A DNA stretch of 41,884 nt from an uncultured Anaeroplasma sp. (GCA_945919465.1 CAMEJG010000015.1:1-41884); one strand, 5' to 3'; positions 10,401-18,970 are shown, numbered from the stretch's first letter. Numbers and translations are program-made. The notes: generated by a model not told the origin, from the letters alone.

Positions 10401-11517
10401 CAGGGCGTAAATCCATATAATTTCCCATTCCATTAAAATAATCAAGGAAATTAAAGCTAGTTAAGCCTCCACGCATTGTCATACTAAAAAATAAGCTTAA
10501 GCCTAAAACTACTACAGGTACGGTCATTACCTTAATAATTAAATTTAATGACATTAATAAATCACTTTTTGGCTTTTTATATTGTTTAGCTTGACTAGAA
10601 AGCTTTTCAACATAGTTATGCTCTCCAACCTTATCAACACGACATTTACATTTACCTGATACAATAAAAGAACCACTATATAAAACATCTCCTGGCTTTT
10701 TAATTATTGCATCACTTTCACCAGTTAATAATGATTCATTAACTTCAACATTTCCTTCGATTAATATTGAATCAGCGCATATTTGATTTCCTGTTTCAAA
10801 CAGAATAATATCATCAAGAACAACCTCATCAACCGCAATTTCCTTTTTTACTCCCTCTCTAATTACATTAGCAACAGGAGCAGACATTAATCTAAGGTTA
10901 TCAATCATATTCTTAGCTCTTATTTCTTGGATAATACCAAGAATAATATTAACTGAAACAATTAATAAGAAGACTAAATCAGTAAATGCTTGAACTGAAA
11001 TTAAAAATCCTGCAATAATGAACATTAAAATATTAAAGAAAGTAAATATATTACTAAAGAAAATCTTTGGAATAGATTTAGTATTCTTATTATCATTGAT
11101 ATTATTTAATCCTTCACTAAATCTTTGATCAACTTGAGCATTTGTAAGTCCAAAATCAGGTTTATTGAATCTTTCTACATCATTAATATTTTTTCTCTTA
11201 ACCTTTATCTTTTTCTTTTTTATTTCAGTAGGATCAGCATCTAAATTAGACATAGATTCATTAGTAAAATTTAAATATTCTTTATTATCATTATTTTCTA
11301 AAGTCTTAGGTTCCTCAGTATCTTCAATTTCACTAGAATTAACTTCTAAAGAATCATTAATAGAGATATCTTCATTTTCTTCAATAATTTCTTCTTTAAT
11401 TGGTTCTGTAGCTTGTTCTGAATTTAAAGATTCTTTTTCTTCTAAAGTTGGCTCTATAGCATCTTCTACTATAGATTCTTTTTCTTCTTCTACAACAACT
11501 TTTCTAGGCCTACCCAT
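7411..11517 (-). CDS. P-type cation ATPase with N-terminal acidic tail and large extracytoplasmic insertion
   Basis: A 1368-residue P-type ATPase, against about 780-900 for close relatives (Exp7/CtpE-like cation pumps). The pump core is complete: actuator loop TGESDA (near 266), phosphorylation motif CLDKTGTITDG (Asp near 429) and hinge MTGDGVNDILALKEADCSIA (near 660). The M4 ion-site segment reads IPSGLF, where Ca2+ pumps have PEGL. Residues 1 to about 110 are Glu-rich and low-complexity. After the helix ending GPQFFEF (about 864) come some 460 residues of predicted outside sequence with repeated P-x-I ... Y-[VI]-[VI]-[DN]-G units. A final helix (LLLLLCLLAGP) and a basic tail follow. Strong AGGAGG site; start overlaps mrnC by 8 nt. 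The transported ion is unknown. Confidence 0.88.
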   Translation of the reverse strand: MGRPRKVVVEEEKESIVEDAIEPTLEEKESLNSEQATEPIKEEIIEENEDISINDSLEVNSSEIEDTEEPKTLENNDNKEYLNFTNESMSNLDADPTEIKKKKIKVKRKNINDVERFNKPDFGLTNAQVDQRFSEGLNNINDNKNTKSIPKIFFSNIFTFFNILMFIIAGFLISVQAFTDLVFLLIVSVNIILGIIQEIRAKNMIDNLRLMSAPVANVIREGVKKEIAVDEVVLDDIILFETGNQICADSILIEGNVEVNESLLTGESDAIIKKPGDVLYSGSFIVSGKCKCRVDKVGEHNYVEKLSSQAKQYKKPKSDLLMSLNLIIKVMTVPVVVLGLSLFFSMTMRGGLTSFNFLDYFNGMGNYMDLRPVIRKTAGAMIGMIPSGLFLTSSIALFIGVIRLSQRNVLVQELYCIEMLARVNCICLDKTGTITDGTMSVKNVIDFNSINGLATKNVVSAMLNALQDTNLTSQALREKFGMGKRIKHIASIPFSSQRKYQAVTFEKYGTYILGAPEFVLKEHFTPYKKDVDKYALMGYRVLCLAHKDGIIVDNKLPDNKPEVVSMILIEDNIRPDAINTIKYFKDSGVLVKVISGDNPLTVSKISQRAGVLNADEYISLDGLSDQEVIKAATRYTVFGRVSPAQKRLLIHTLKESGLTVAMTGDGVNDILALKEADCSIAVASGSDAACNCSHIVLCDSNFDSMPYVVREGRRVINNVTSVASLFLTKTIFSLLLAIQALITGNYPISTNQLFLIDVLAIGLPSVILVYEPNNNPVQGKFLFNVIKKALPGALVILIISLIVFGLKDSLNFDSTTLSTIIVIAATHTCLMVLNKVCKPYNTLRRILFGFCYTIFLIAIFAGPQFFEFRPLVGFSEYYSDSTTIEMITSYPKIDISKDNYYVVDGKVIDLQTDNNIKTPTLSSVLNNNDSKFYYAINNTMIDTLVNIPDLSYDNQGNIYFGGYALVNNLKYNDDFISSIRVDENGYVYSNNEALNIKLKNSSVYYNYSTKYGTSSEDEAIKQFRIMPTIELKNGEYVINGIQSNEKSYKAPVYLTSADSLVVTINPSNLELLINGDPIYATFKDGSLDTEPYKVSLPTITTNADDRNNPGAIYINATRTGKSIFTIYGKTRLFESPKSNEPIKTYSLFMKDSSDKILEIAKVESTSPSFEDAYFYVTLDEESGEYKLSQEIDNFNINDIVNKGFKNLYSINSSLNYENIDINNPITGLSIKVENAKSSYILAQGDNTFDTGAYGSLNNAILAPTITVTKSNNYIINGYYTEYSASSYELNPHKNSDNYLVLGNQVTDFKISTNDISTQTGGIVTQLSISSKILLLLLCLLAGPLMKIFQFAVPWLKSSIKDFLKLLSR

Positions 11518-11920
11518 TTGCTACCTCCTTATTAATTTCAATACATATATTTATAAGCTCTTTTATTCTTTCAGGATTTTTATTGATATATAAATATCCT
11601 ATTACTGCTTCAAATCCAGTTGCTTCCATATATGATTGAATATCGATATTTTTTCTTACAGAATGATTATGACTATTTCTTCCTCTTTTATAAATAGACT
11701 GTTCTTCTTCTGTTAATATGTTATTATCTAAGAAATATCTAATAAATTTACTTTGAGATACTCCACTAGTAAATTCACATGCTTTTTTATGAAGCCTATT
11801 AACATTACTATATCCTAAGGATAGAATATATTCTCTAATATATACTTCATATATAGCATCACCTATATAAGCAAGTGATAATCCATTTAAAAGATTTGCA
11901 TCCATTATAGTATATTCCAT
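11510..11920 (-). CDS. mrnC: Mini-ribonuclease III (MrnC)
   Basis: A 136-residue RNase III catalytic domain without the double-stranded RNA binding domain; in B. subtilis this enzyme matures 23S rRNA ends. The signature strand SLAYIGDAIYEVYIRE contains the catalytic Asp, and the second acidic cluster is ATGFEAVIGYLY. The middle motif KRGRNSHNHSVRKN is also typical. It follows cysS as in B. subtilis, here with a 16-nt overlap. The next in-frame ATG (11905), five codons later, is an equally possible start because neither has an excellent ribosome site. Confidence 0.93.
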   Translation of the reverse strand: MEYTIMDANLLNGLSLAYIGDAIYEVYIREYILSLGYSNVNRLHKKACEFTSGVSQSKFIRYFLDNNILTEEEQSIYKRGRNSHNHSVRKNIDIQSYMEATGFEAVIGYLYINKNPERIKELINICIEINKEVANG

Positions 11921-13233
11921 TCTACAAGCTTATTACGATAAATATCAGCTGTTTCAAAATCCTTATTTATTCTTGCTTCATTCCATTTAGAATAAATATC
12001 TAATTCCTCATTTGTTAAAGGTTTTATAAATAAATCAATACCTAATACATCAAGTATTTCTTTAAATGTTTTAAGCTTAATAGCTAAAAGCTCATAATTT
12101 TTACTACGTAAAGAGGTATTAATATCCTTAACTAATGAAGTAATTAAAGTCAATACATTTTGAACATTAAAATCTTGATTCATATATTCCTTAAACTTTT
12201 CAATATCATCATATGAAATATTAGTAAGTTCAATATTTCGATATTGACATTCATATAAGGCTTGCTTATAGGTTCTTTGCCATTTTTCATATTCCTTTTC
12301 ATATTGACTCTTTAGCTCCTCACTAAAACTAATAATACTTCTATATGGAGAAAATAAAATAAGACTACGAAGAATCATTCCCTCTTTTGTATTATTTAAA
12401 TCCTTAACATAAATACAATTTCCTAAGGATTTGCTCATTTTAGCTCCAGCTAAATCCAGTCTACCAACATGAATCCAATATTTTGCTAAATGATTATGAT
12501 ATAAAGCCTCACATTGAGCTATTTCATTCTCATGGTGAGGGAATTTTAAATCCATTCCTCCTCCATGAATATCTATCATTCCATTAAAAAGCTTATGATT
12601 CATTACAACACATTCAGTATGCCATCCTGGTCTACCCTTACCAAAAGGGGAATCCCATTGAATTCCTTCTTCAGTTTTTTTCCATAGGTTAAAATCTAAT
12701 GGATTTTCCTTTTTATCATTAACACTAATACGAGCACCACTCTCTAAGTCCTCACTGACTTGATTAGATAAGCAACCATAATCTTTTATTTTGCCGACTC
12801 TAAAGAAGACATCTCCATCACTTACATAAGCATAGCCCTCTTCAATTAACTGATTAATAAATTCAATCATTTCAGGAATATAGTCTGTTGCGTGAGGAAT
12901 TAAATCCGGTTTCTTACTTCCAACCATTTTAGTTGCCTCAAAAAAAGCCTCCTCATAAAAGCTAGCTATTTCCTTTTCTGATTTATTAGCTTCTAATGCT
13001 TTTTTTATAATTTTATCATCAACATCAGTAATATTAGAGGCATATGTAACCTCATAGCCTAAAAATTCAAGATATCTTTTCATCATATCATAAAATATTA
13101 CTGGTCTTGCATTGCCAATATGAATATAGTTGTAAACAGTAGGTCCACATACATACATATTTACCTTATTACCATTAATTGGCTTAAATTCCTCAAGCTT
13201 ATTAGATAAGGAATTATATATCATTAGTGCCAT
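11905..13233 (-). CDS. cysS: Cysteinyl-tRNA synthetase
   Basis: A class I synthetase of 442 residues that charges tRNA-Cys. It has the HIGH-equivalent HIGNAR after CGPTVYNYI (about 35-40), the zinc ligands (CGPT, TECVVMNH, HGGGMDLKFPHHENEIAQCE) and KMSKSLGN (near 263). The frame extends to 13281, but the ATG at 13231-13233 fits family N-termini (MALMIYNSLSNK) and has AGAGGTGAT upstream. It is the first gene of cysS-mrnC-P-type ATPase. No T-box leader fits in the short gap before it. Confidence 0.97.
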   Translation of the reverse strand: MALMIYNSLSNKLEEFKPINGNKVNMYVCGPTVYNYIHIGNARPVIFYDMMKRYLEFLGYEVTYASNITDVDDKIIKKALEANKSEKEIASFYEEAFFEATKMVGSKKPDLIPHATDYIPEMIEFINQLIEEGYAYVSDGDVFFRVGKIKDYGCLSNQVSEDLESGARISVNDKKENPLDFNLWKKTEEGIQWDSPFGKGRPGWHTECVVMNHKLFNGMIDIHGGGMDLKFPHHENEIAQCEALYHNHLAKYWIHVGRLDLAGAKMSKSLGNCIYVKDLNNTKEGMILRSLILFSPYRSIISFSEELKSQYEKEYEKWQRTYKQALYECQYRNIELTNISYDDIEKFKEYMNQDFNVQNVLTLITSLVKDINTSLRSKNYELLAIKLKTFKEILDVLGIDLFIKPLTNEELDIYSKWNEARINKDFETADIYRNKLVEWNIL

Positions 13234-13250
13234 ATTATCACCTCTTAAAA

Positions 13251-13273
13251 GCGAGAAAAGAGCATAACGCTCT
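13251..13273 (-). terminator. Weak hairpin between lipoprotein gene and cysS
   Basis: The minus-strand stem AGAGC/GCTCT with a 5-nt loop is followed by TTTCTC. It is short and has a poor T-run, so partial termination or read-through into cysS is likely. Confidence 0.35.
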
Positions 13274-13287
13274 AAACTCAAAAAATA

Positions 13288-14970
13288 TTATTCTTCTACT
13301 GTTAAGGCATCAATAGTATTTAATGCCACATAATTTCCATTTAATACATTAGTTAATGTAGTATTATATGTTAAATTAACCATTAATGTTGTAGTATCAG
13401 CTACACTACCAAATTGAAGCTTATTTTCTTTTAAATAACCACAATTATTAACTCTACCATTATTAGCACCAGAGAATAAACCAACAAAGACATATTGAGT
13501 TTCCTTCTTAACAGTCTCTTCTTCTTCTTTTACTTCTTCTTCCACAAATGCTTTAGCATAAAGCTTAATGCCTTCTACTCTTGGTTGATATGCACAGTTT
13601 TTAACTTCAAAAATAAAATCACTTAAATATCCAGCAAAGCCACCAATATAAGCCTTAGTAGCTAATAAATTAGTCATAACATTAGTTTTTGCCTCTTCAT
13701 CAGTTATTTCAGAAACATCATCACCAGTATAATTACTCTTTTGTCCTGCATAACCAATAATATCACAAACACTTACACAATCATTAATATTAATTTGAGC
13801 ATTCTTATCCTTTCCTAAGAATCCTCCAATATATAAATCATGATTTACATATCCTGTACCACTTCTTCTTGAATATGCAATTTCAACATTAGAATAACAA
13901 TTCTTAATTATACCTGTAGAACCTGCACTACCAACAAAACCACCAACAATTGTATGACCCTTAGATGAAGAATATTCACAATTAACTAAAATCTCACCAT
14001 TAGTACCACAATTTTCAGCTGTAACCTCTTTAGCATTACCACTAACCTCACCAGCAAGTAATCCGACAGATACATATTTTCTTGCCTTAGACATTAAAAT
14101 TGCCGCATTATTAACATATACATTATTGAAATAACAATTATATGCCTTACCTACAACGCCACCAATATTTAATGTAGCTGAAGTTGCCCCACTGAATTGA
14201 TTCTCTGCATGCTTTTTTCCATATGTTAATCCGTTTACAGTAACATTTTCAAAATTAGTATATTCTGCATTACCTACTAAAGAACCCATATCACTAGTAC
14301 TTTTTGAACCTGTAGTAGTGAAATTTATAGTCTCTAGAGTAAGATCCTTAAATGTAGCATTCTTACTATATCCAAATAAACCACTAGCTGTAGCACTCTT
14401 TAATTTAAAATTAGAAATCTTAAAACCATTACCATCAAATGTTCCTTCAAATTTTGTAGATGAAGAATCAAATAAAATTACTTCTTCTCCTTCTAAATCA
14501 ATATCAGCAGTAAGCTTATATGAAGCATTAGAAATATCAGTATCAATTTCCTTTAAATCATAAGCATTAGAAATTTCAATTACCTCATCTGAGGCATCTT
14601 TTGATTTAGTCTTAAATGTTTCTGTAGCAATCAATTCATCCTTTTCGTTCATATTGATGTATAATTCAAAGGTATATTCAGTTTCTTGAGATAAACCAGT
14701 AAATTCACAATTAGATTTAGAATAGTCATTACCACTAAAAGATAATGTTTTATAAGCACTAGATGTAGATTGATCAGCTCTTTTTACAAATGCAGTAGCA
14801 TCTCCTGATTCAAGTGGTCCATAATTATAAAATTCCACATTAATTTTAACTGATGTAGAGCTACAAGTAGCACTCATACTTCCTTCTACTCCACTACTAG
14901 AACAGCTAATTAAAGTTAAACCTAGTATAAAAGCGCAAATAAACGCAAATAATCTCTTAATTTTATTCAT
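13288..14970 (-). CDS. Surface lipoprotein with Fn3-like domain and GLUG-like repeats
   Basis: A 560-residue protein with a signal peptide and lipobox LISC (lipidated Cys23). Residues about 35-120 look like a fibronectin-III-type beta sandwich (EFTGLSQETEYTFELYI). From about 170 on there are some seven repeats beginning G-[GSL]-[LFV]-x-G (GSLVG, GGVVG, GLLAG, GGFVG, GGFLG, GGFAG, GLFSG), each followed by a strand such as NCYSNVEI. This is the GLUG type of repeat that forms a right-handed beta-helix in secreted proteins. It is probably an adhesin or glycan-binding surface protein. A Glu-rich stretch (EEEVKEEEETVKKE) interrupts the last repeats. No enzyme motif is seen. Confidence 0.75.
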   Translation of the reverse strand: MNKIKRLFAFICAFILGLTLISCSSSGVEGSMSATCSSTSVKINVEFYNYGPLESGDATAFVKRADQSTSSAYKTLSFSGNDYSKSNCEFTGLSQETEYTFELYINMNEKDELIATETFKTKSKDASDEVIEISNAYDLKEIDTDISNASYKLTADIDLEGEEVILFDSSSTKFEGTFDGNGFKISNFKLKSATASGLFGYSKNATFKDLTLETINFTTTGSKSTSDMGSLVGNAEYTNFENVTVNGLTYGKKHAENQFSGATSATLNIGGVVGKAYNCYFNNVYVNNAAILMSKARKYVSVGLLAGEVSGNAKEVTAENCGTNGEILVNCEYSSSKGHTIVGGFVGSAGSTGIIKNCYSNVEIAYSRRSGTGYVNHDLYIGGFLGKDKNAQININDCVSVCDIIGYAGQKSNYTGDDVSEITDEEAKTNVMTNLLATKAYIGGFAGYLSDFIFEVKNCAYQPRVEGIKLYAKAFVEEEVKEEEETVKKETQYVFVGLFSGANNGRVNNCGYLKENKLQFGSVADTTTLMVNLTYNTTLTNVLNGNYVALNTIDALTVEE

Positions 14971-15029
14971 AAATAAGTCTCCATTTCAAATAATAAAACT
15001 TTTAAAAAATATATAGTATATCGTTAATT

Positions 15030-15058
15030 ATTATACCTTAACAGTGTAAATTATACAA
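15030..15058 (-). promoter_or_regulatory. Promoter of the repeat lipoprotein
   Basis: On the minus strand TTGTAT (15053-15058), a 17-nt spacer and TATAAT (15030-15035) lie about 60 nt before the ATG at 14970. The remainder of 14971-15255 is AT-rich and I see nothing else in it. Confidence 0.65.
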
Positions 15059-15255
15059 GAAAAAAATAATTGAACCCATATATATGTTATAATTTGAAAA
15101 AATAATTTGACATATGCATATTATAAATATAATTTTATGTTTTTTGATAAAAATAAAAAAGAGCCTTACTCACTTCTAGCGGCAATATCATTTTCAAATT
15201 TAGTTGTTCTTATTTCAAATATAATCATATGAAAAATTTTTATTATCACCATATT

Positions 15256-15663
15256 CTAATAAAAACATTTGGCTAATTCTTCTACTGTTTGCTCAAGAGC
15301 AGTATAAAATTGTTGATAAGAAAAATTACTTGCAGGTGAATCTTCTTCAAAGCAATTAATTATTAAAGATTCTATTACTTGGTCTAATGGATACATTTTT
15401 ATGTGCATTAATTCATTTACAATTACTTCTTCAATATTTTCTTGTTTTGGATTTACTATGTTAATTAGTACTATTGCTTGTCTATCATCACAATCAATCT
15501 TAAAATCACCAGGCTTTTTCCAGTTAGGATCATCCACAAATTCCAATTGTACATCCCATGTTGGTGTTATTCTCAATTTCTTTATATATTTTTCAAATAA
15601 TTTATTTGCTTCATTCTTATCTATCGTATAATTCTTTCTCTCTTCTATTTTTGTTTGTAACAT
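15256..15663 (-). CDS. Small metallopeptidase-like protein with altered zinc motif
   Basis: A 135-residue protein of unknown function. The segment EEVIVNELMHIKMYPLD (79-95) lies where phage and plasmid metallopeptidase-like proteins have HELxH, but the first histidine is Asn83 (codon AAT read in the sequence). Glu84 and His87 remain. The N-terminal half (TPTWDVQLEFVDDPNW) resembles the substrate-cleft strands of such proteins. It lies 21 nt downstream of an AAA/DUF4143 gene on the same strand and has no clear ribosome site, so it may be expressed by read-through. It could be a non-catalytic relative or a misread family; catalysis is doubtful. Confidence 0.55.
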   Translation of the reverse strand: MLQTKIEERKNYTIDKNEANKLFEKYIKKLRITPTWDVQLEFVDDPNWKKPGDFKIDCDDRQAIVLINIVNPKQENIEEVIVNELMHIKMYPLDQVIESLIINCFEEDSPASNFSYQQFYTALEQTVEELAKCFY

Positions 15664-15684
15664 CTAATAAAAATCATAGTCATT

Positions 15685-16938
15685 CTAGTAATTATTTAAT
15701 AAGAACTCTTTTAAAGGAATAACATATATCTTTTTATTATTTATTTCTATTATTCTCTTTTCATCATAAGTAACTATAATAAGTTTTAATTCCTCTTCTT
15801 TATCATTTGCATAATTGATTAAATTTGATACTTCTCTATCAAATGTTCCAGAATTACTTAATGAATATGCAACTTGGATTAATGTTTTATTGCTTGGTAA
15901 ATAAAAATCAATATCAACTTTATTACCTTTTAAATAATACATCTCATAATTATGTCTATATAAATTTATTGCAACTATATTTTCTAATAAAGCTGTTCTT
16001 TTACCATCAATAAACAAATTCAAAACTCCGTTGTCTCTAAAGTAATATTTGGGGTTACTATTCTTATCAACAAATGAAGCAAAATAATTTTCAAGTGTAA
16101 ATAACAAGAATGAATTTTTTATATATCCACAATAATCAATTACTACATCTTTTGATATTTTATAACCAATACCAGTTATTGTATTTTGTAATCTTGTATA
16201 TGATATGTCTTGCATAACTGATTCTGATATTTTTTTAATTAATAGTTTCATTCCGTTTTCGCTTCTCACTTTATTGTGAGTAATAATGTCATTATACAAA
16301 ACCTTTTGATATACGCTAGATACATATTCTCTTTTATTTTTAAAATCTATAGATGCAGGAAATCCTCCATAAATAAAGTATTGTTCTAATATATTGTTAA
16401 TTTTAGCTATTTCTTTGGTTGAATAAGCATCATTATTAAGATTATTTGCACGTAAATATTCATTAAAAGAATATGGTAATATTTCTTTCATGATATATCT
16501 TCCACCAAGTTTTGCTGCAACCTCATTAGATAACATTTTTGCATTACTACCAGTAATATCAACCTTATACCCTTGATTAGCTACTCTAATTGCAAACTTT
16601 TCCCAATCATTTATATTTTGAATTTCATCAAAATAAAAGTAATGCTTTTTAGAAGACATTTCTTCTGCCACAAGTAAAATTTCATCAAAATCATTTAATT
16701 TGAAATCAATTAATCTTTCATCATCAAAATTAATATATATAATTTGATTCCATTCAACTCCAGATTTTATTAAATCTTGCACTCTTTTATATAACAATGT
16801 AGTTTTGCCAACACGTCTTAAACCAACTAATACATAATTAGCATTCGCCTCTAATTCTACATCCCTATCTACTATAATTGTATCTTGAATTACTTGATGT
16901 TGATCATATATTATCTTTTTAAGAATTTCTTTATCCAT
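15685..16938 (-). CDS. AAA family ATPase with DUF4143 domain (copy 1)
   Basis: A 417-residue AAA_14-type ATPase. Walker A is GLRRVGKTTLL (39-49) and Walker B is HYFYFDEIQNIND. An arginine-containing strand DITGSNAKML serves as sensor 1. The C-terminal DUF4143 part shows the nuclease-like pattern YYLKGNKVDIDFYLPSNKTLIQVAYS. Proteins of this class are abundant in gut bacteria and their role is not established. It has its own promoter and a site AGGATGGTGA before the ATG. It differs strongly in sequence from the other two copies in the window, so they are not recent duplicates. Confidence 0.85.
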   Translation of the reverse strand: MDKEILKKIIYDQHQVIQDTIIVDRDVELEANANYVLVGLRRVGKTTLLYKRVQDLIKSGVEWNQIIYINFDDERLIDFKLNDFDEILLVAEEMSSKKHYFYFDEIQNINDWEKFAIRVANQGYKVDITGSNAKMLSNEVAAKLGGRYIMKEILPYSFNEYLRANNLNNDAYSTKEIAKINNILEQYFIYGGFPASIDFKNKREYVSSVYQKVLYNDIITHNKVRSENGMKLLIKKISESVMQDISYTRLQNTITGIGYKISKDVVIDYCGYIKNSFLLFTLENYFASFVDKNSNPKYYFRDNGVLNLFIDGKRTALLENIVAINLYRHNYEMYYLKGNKVDIDFYLPSNKTLIQVAYSLSNSGTFDREVSNLINYANDKEEELKLIIVTYDEKRIIEINNKKIYVIPLKEFLLNNY

Positions 16939-16961
16939 CGTTTCACCATCCTGTCGACTAT

Positions 16962-16990
16962 ATTATACAATATTGCAGGTGTTTTGTCGA
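16962..16990 (-). promoter_or_regulatory. Promoter of AAA/DUF4143 copy 1
   Basis: On the minus strand TCGACA (16985-16990), 17 nt, and TATAAT (16962-16967). The predicted leader is only about 17 nt. TCGACA occurs again just after the -10 (16953-16958, seen as TGTCGA on the plus strand), so a direct pair brackets the -10. Confidence 0.7.
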
Positions 16991-17340
16991 GTATAATCTA
17001 CATTTTTTAATATAATTATATTCTTTCAAGAATTTATGTGTAAAATGTCTATTCGATTTTTTTCAAAGTCCTTGTTTTTTCGAGTGATATAAAAGTACAA
17101 AATAAAAAGGCATCAAATACGACACCTTATCATTTTCAAGTTGGCGGACCAACAAGCAATCGAAATCGGCATAGTTAAGCCATTTATTTGGTAGACTTGT
17201 CATTTTTGGGGGTGGTAGAGTATTGAACAACCGTCTCAACGGATTGATTTGAAACCCACGCAAAAAATTAATCACTAGAAAATATGTACAAATACAATCG
17301 TTATTAAAATTAATTAGCAAAAATAATTCACACTTTCCTA
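16991..17340. other. Non-coding stretch with GC-rich relic
   Basis: Between two AAA/DUF4143 genes. The segment 17100-17265 is clearly more GC-rich than its surroundings and includes the first copy of a dispersed repeat (17237-17274). An 85-codon minus-strand frame crosses it (17320-17063), but it has no ribosome site, no recognisable domain and runs through the repeat, so I do not call it a gene. The segment around 17098-17110 resembles 21840-21852 (AAATAAAAAGGYATC). Confidence 0.5.
17237..17274 (+). repeat. Dispersed repeat, copy 1 (right half)
   Basis: 38 bp identical to 19002-19039 except one base (CAACGG against CAACAG). It contains GATTTGAAACCCACGC followed by AAAAAATTAATCA. It lies 66 nt beyond the stop of AAA/DUF4143 copy 2. 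Confidence 0.8.
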
Positions 17341-18729
17341 TTAATTACACATTTTACCCATATTTATCAGTTCATTAATTTCACCTTTTTGTAAAGTATT
17401 AATTAAAAATGGTACATAATAACATGGAACTGTTAGTATTTTGTTATTTACATCATAACCATATTTGTTTTCAGATATTTTTATCGCCACAAATAGTTTA
17501 TTATGATTTTTAAATTTATCCAAAGAATCAAGCGAACCTTTTGATTTCTTAACATCAATTGGAATAACAGTCGAATCATACTCAATGATAAACTCAAATT
17601 CAGAGTTTCCTTTGCCTTTCCAATAAAATAGCTTGTACCCAGACTTCACTAATTCTGATGCAACATAATTCTCAAAGAAAATTCCTGATAAAGAATTCCT
17701 AGCATTTTTATCAATAAATGTTGTTGCATTAATTCTACTTTGATATGAAAAAATTCCAATATCAGATAAATATAATCTATATAACGATTCATCTGAATCA
17801 ATTAATGGAATAGTGACATTTTCTTTTATCAAAGAAGCTTTATTAATTAGATATGCTAATGCTAACCAGTCGATAGGAGATCTCATATTTCTACTTTTTG
17901 CATCTTTTTCTATCAATGATACTTTAAAATTTTTTGATTCTTTATTTAATTGTGTATAAATGTTTTCAAAGATTTTTTTAGATCTAACAATTGACTCTGG
18001 ACTTGCCTGATACAAATCCATATCAGCTAAATAGTTATCATATAAGTCTTTTAATGTTTCTCTAGCTTCTTGATAGCTACCTGTTTCAATGAAAGTGTCA
18101 ACCACTTCAGGCATTCCACCAATCAACAAGTACTCATAAAAAACTTCTAATGCTTTATTGTGAATTAATTCTTCACATATTTTATGATTTTTATAAGCAG
18201 TTAAAACACTATCATATAATTGTTTATTTCTATTTAATAAAAATTCTTCAAAATTCATTGGATAAATAGTCAATTGATTTATTTTTCCTACCGGAAACAA
18301 AAACTTGTCTTTATTTCCTAATCCTCTTTTCCTATTTTCTCTTTGAATCTTGATTCTAACCATTGATCCAGTGACAATAACGGGTATTTCCTTAAAATCT
18401 TGACAAAAATATTTCATAAGTGTAATTATAGGTAAGCATTCTTGAGCTTCATCAAATATTAAAAGGGTATCTTTATCAATAACCATATCTCTGTCTAAAG
18501 ATAAGTATTCTATGATTTCTTTAGCATTTACATGCTCCATACAATAATCAACAAAATTATGCTCTATTCTACAATCAACATAAATATATTTATTTGGAAA
18601 ATATTCTTTTGCAAAAATCTCTTTAATAAGATAAGTTTTTCCTACTTGTCTAGCACCCCAAACCATTAAAGGTTTTCTATTATGATTATTTTTCCATTCG
18701 ATTAAATTCTCTATATATTTTCTGTACAT
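17341..18729 (-). CDS. AAA family ATPase with DUF4143 domain (copy 2)
   Basis: A 462-residue ATPase of the same class as 15685-16938 but only distantly related. Walker A is GARQVGKTYLI (25-35), Walker B is TLLIFDEAQECLP, and the sensor strand is PVIVTGSMVRIKIQ. The C-terminal DUF4143 has SGIFFENYVASELVKSGYKLFYWKGKGNSEFEFIIEY, resembling a PD-(D/E)xK-type core (E..F..E) and followed by IPIDVKKSK. The frame extends to 18741 with GTG codons, but the ATG at 18727-18729 has a GTGGTGAT site and suits family N-termini. It has its own promoter with a predicted leader near 13 nt. Function unknown. Confidence 0.85.
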   Translation of the reverse strand: MYRKYIENLIEWKNNHNRKPLMVWGARQVGKTYLIKEIFAKEYFPNKYIYVDCRIEHNFVDYCMEHVNAKEIIEYLSLDRDMVIDKDTLLIFDEAQECLPIITLMKYFCQDFKEIPVIVTGSMVRIKIQRENRKRGLGNKDKFLFPVGKINQLTIYPMNFEEFLLNRNKQLYDSVLTAYKNHKICEELIHNKALEVFYEYLLIGGMPEVVDTFIETGSYQEARETLKDLYDNYLADMDLYQASPESIVRSKKIFENIYTQLNKESKNFKVSLIEKDAKSRNMRSPIDWLALAYLINKASLIKENVTIPLIDSDESLYRLYLSDIGIFSYQSRINATTFIDKNARNSLSGIFFENYVASELVKSGYKLFYWKGKGNSEFEFIIEYDSTVIPIDVKKSKGSLDSLDKFKNHNKLFVAIKISENKYGYDVNNKILTVPCYYVPFLINTLQKGEINELINMGKMCN

Positions 18730-18748
18730 ATGCATCACCACTAGCTAT

Positions 18749-18777
18749 ATTATACAATTAATTGCACCTTTTATCAA
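18749..18777 (-). promoter_or_regulatory. Promoter of AAA/DUF4143 copy 2
   Basis: On the minus strand TTGATA (18772-18777), 17 nt, and TATAAT (18749-18754). The spacer is filled by one copy of an 18-bp direct repeat. Confidence 0.75.
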
Positions 18778-18807
18778 GGCCATTTACATAATTAATTGCA
18801 CCTTTTA
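18756..18807. repeat. Two 18-bp direct repeats at the copy 2 promoter
   Basis: AATTAATTGCACCTTTTA occurs at 18756-18773 and again, perfectly, at 18790-18807, a 34-bp period. The first lies inside the promoter spacer and touches the -35; the second is just upstream. Probable regulator binding sites. Confidence 0.75.
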
Positions 18808-18970
18808 AACGCTCTTCATCCAATTAAAATAGCATTTTTCTAGTTAACAAATTCACTAATACATAGTCACATTTTTTCAAAATAGTATTTTTAGCATCTA
18901 CTTATTTCTAACTTAATAGATTATATTCTAATTACTAATAATATAGTATATGTATTTACGTTAATATTGC

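Noticed and set aside
11165-11593. 142-codon plus-strand frame opposite the P-type ATPase N-terminus
   Set aside because: It is the antisense of a Glu/Ser-rich low-complexity region; Ser/Phe-rich, with no start signals.
13201-13290. T-box leader before cysS
   Set aside because: Only about 54 nt separate cysS from the preceding gene, and no T-box sequence is seen.
17063-17320. 85-codon minus-strand frame
   Set aside because: No ribosome site, no recognisable domain, and it runs through a dispersed repeat that elsewhere is non-coding.
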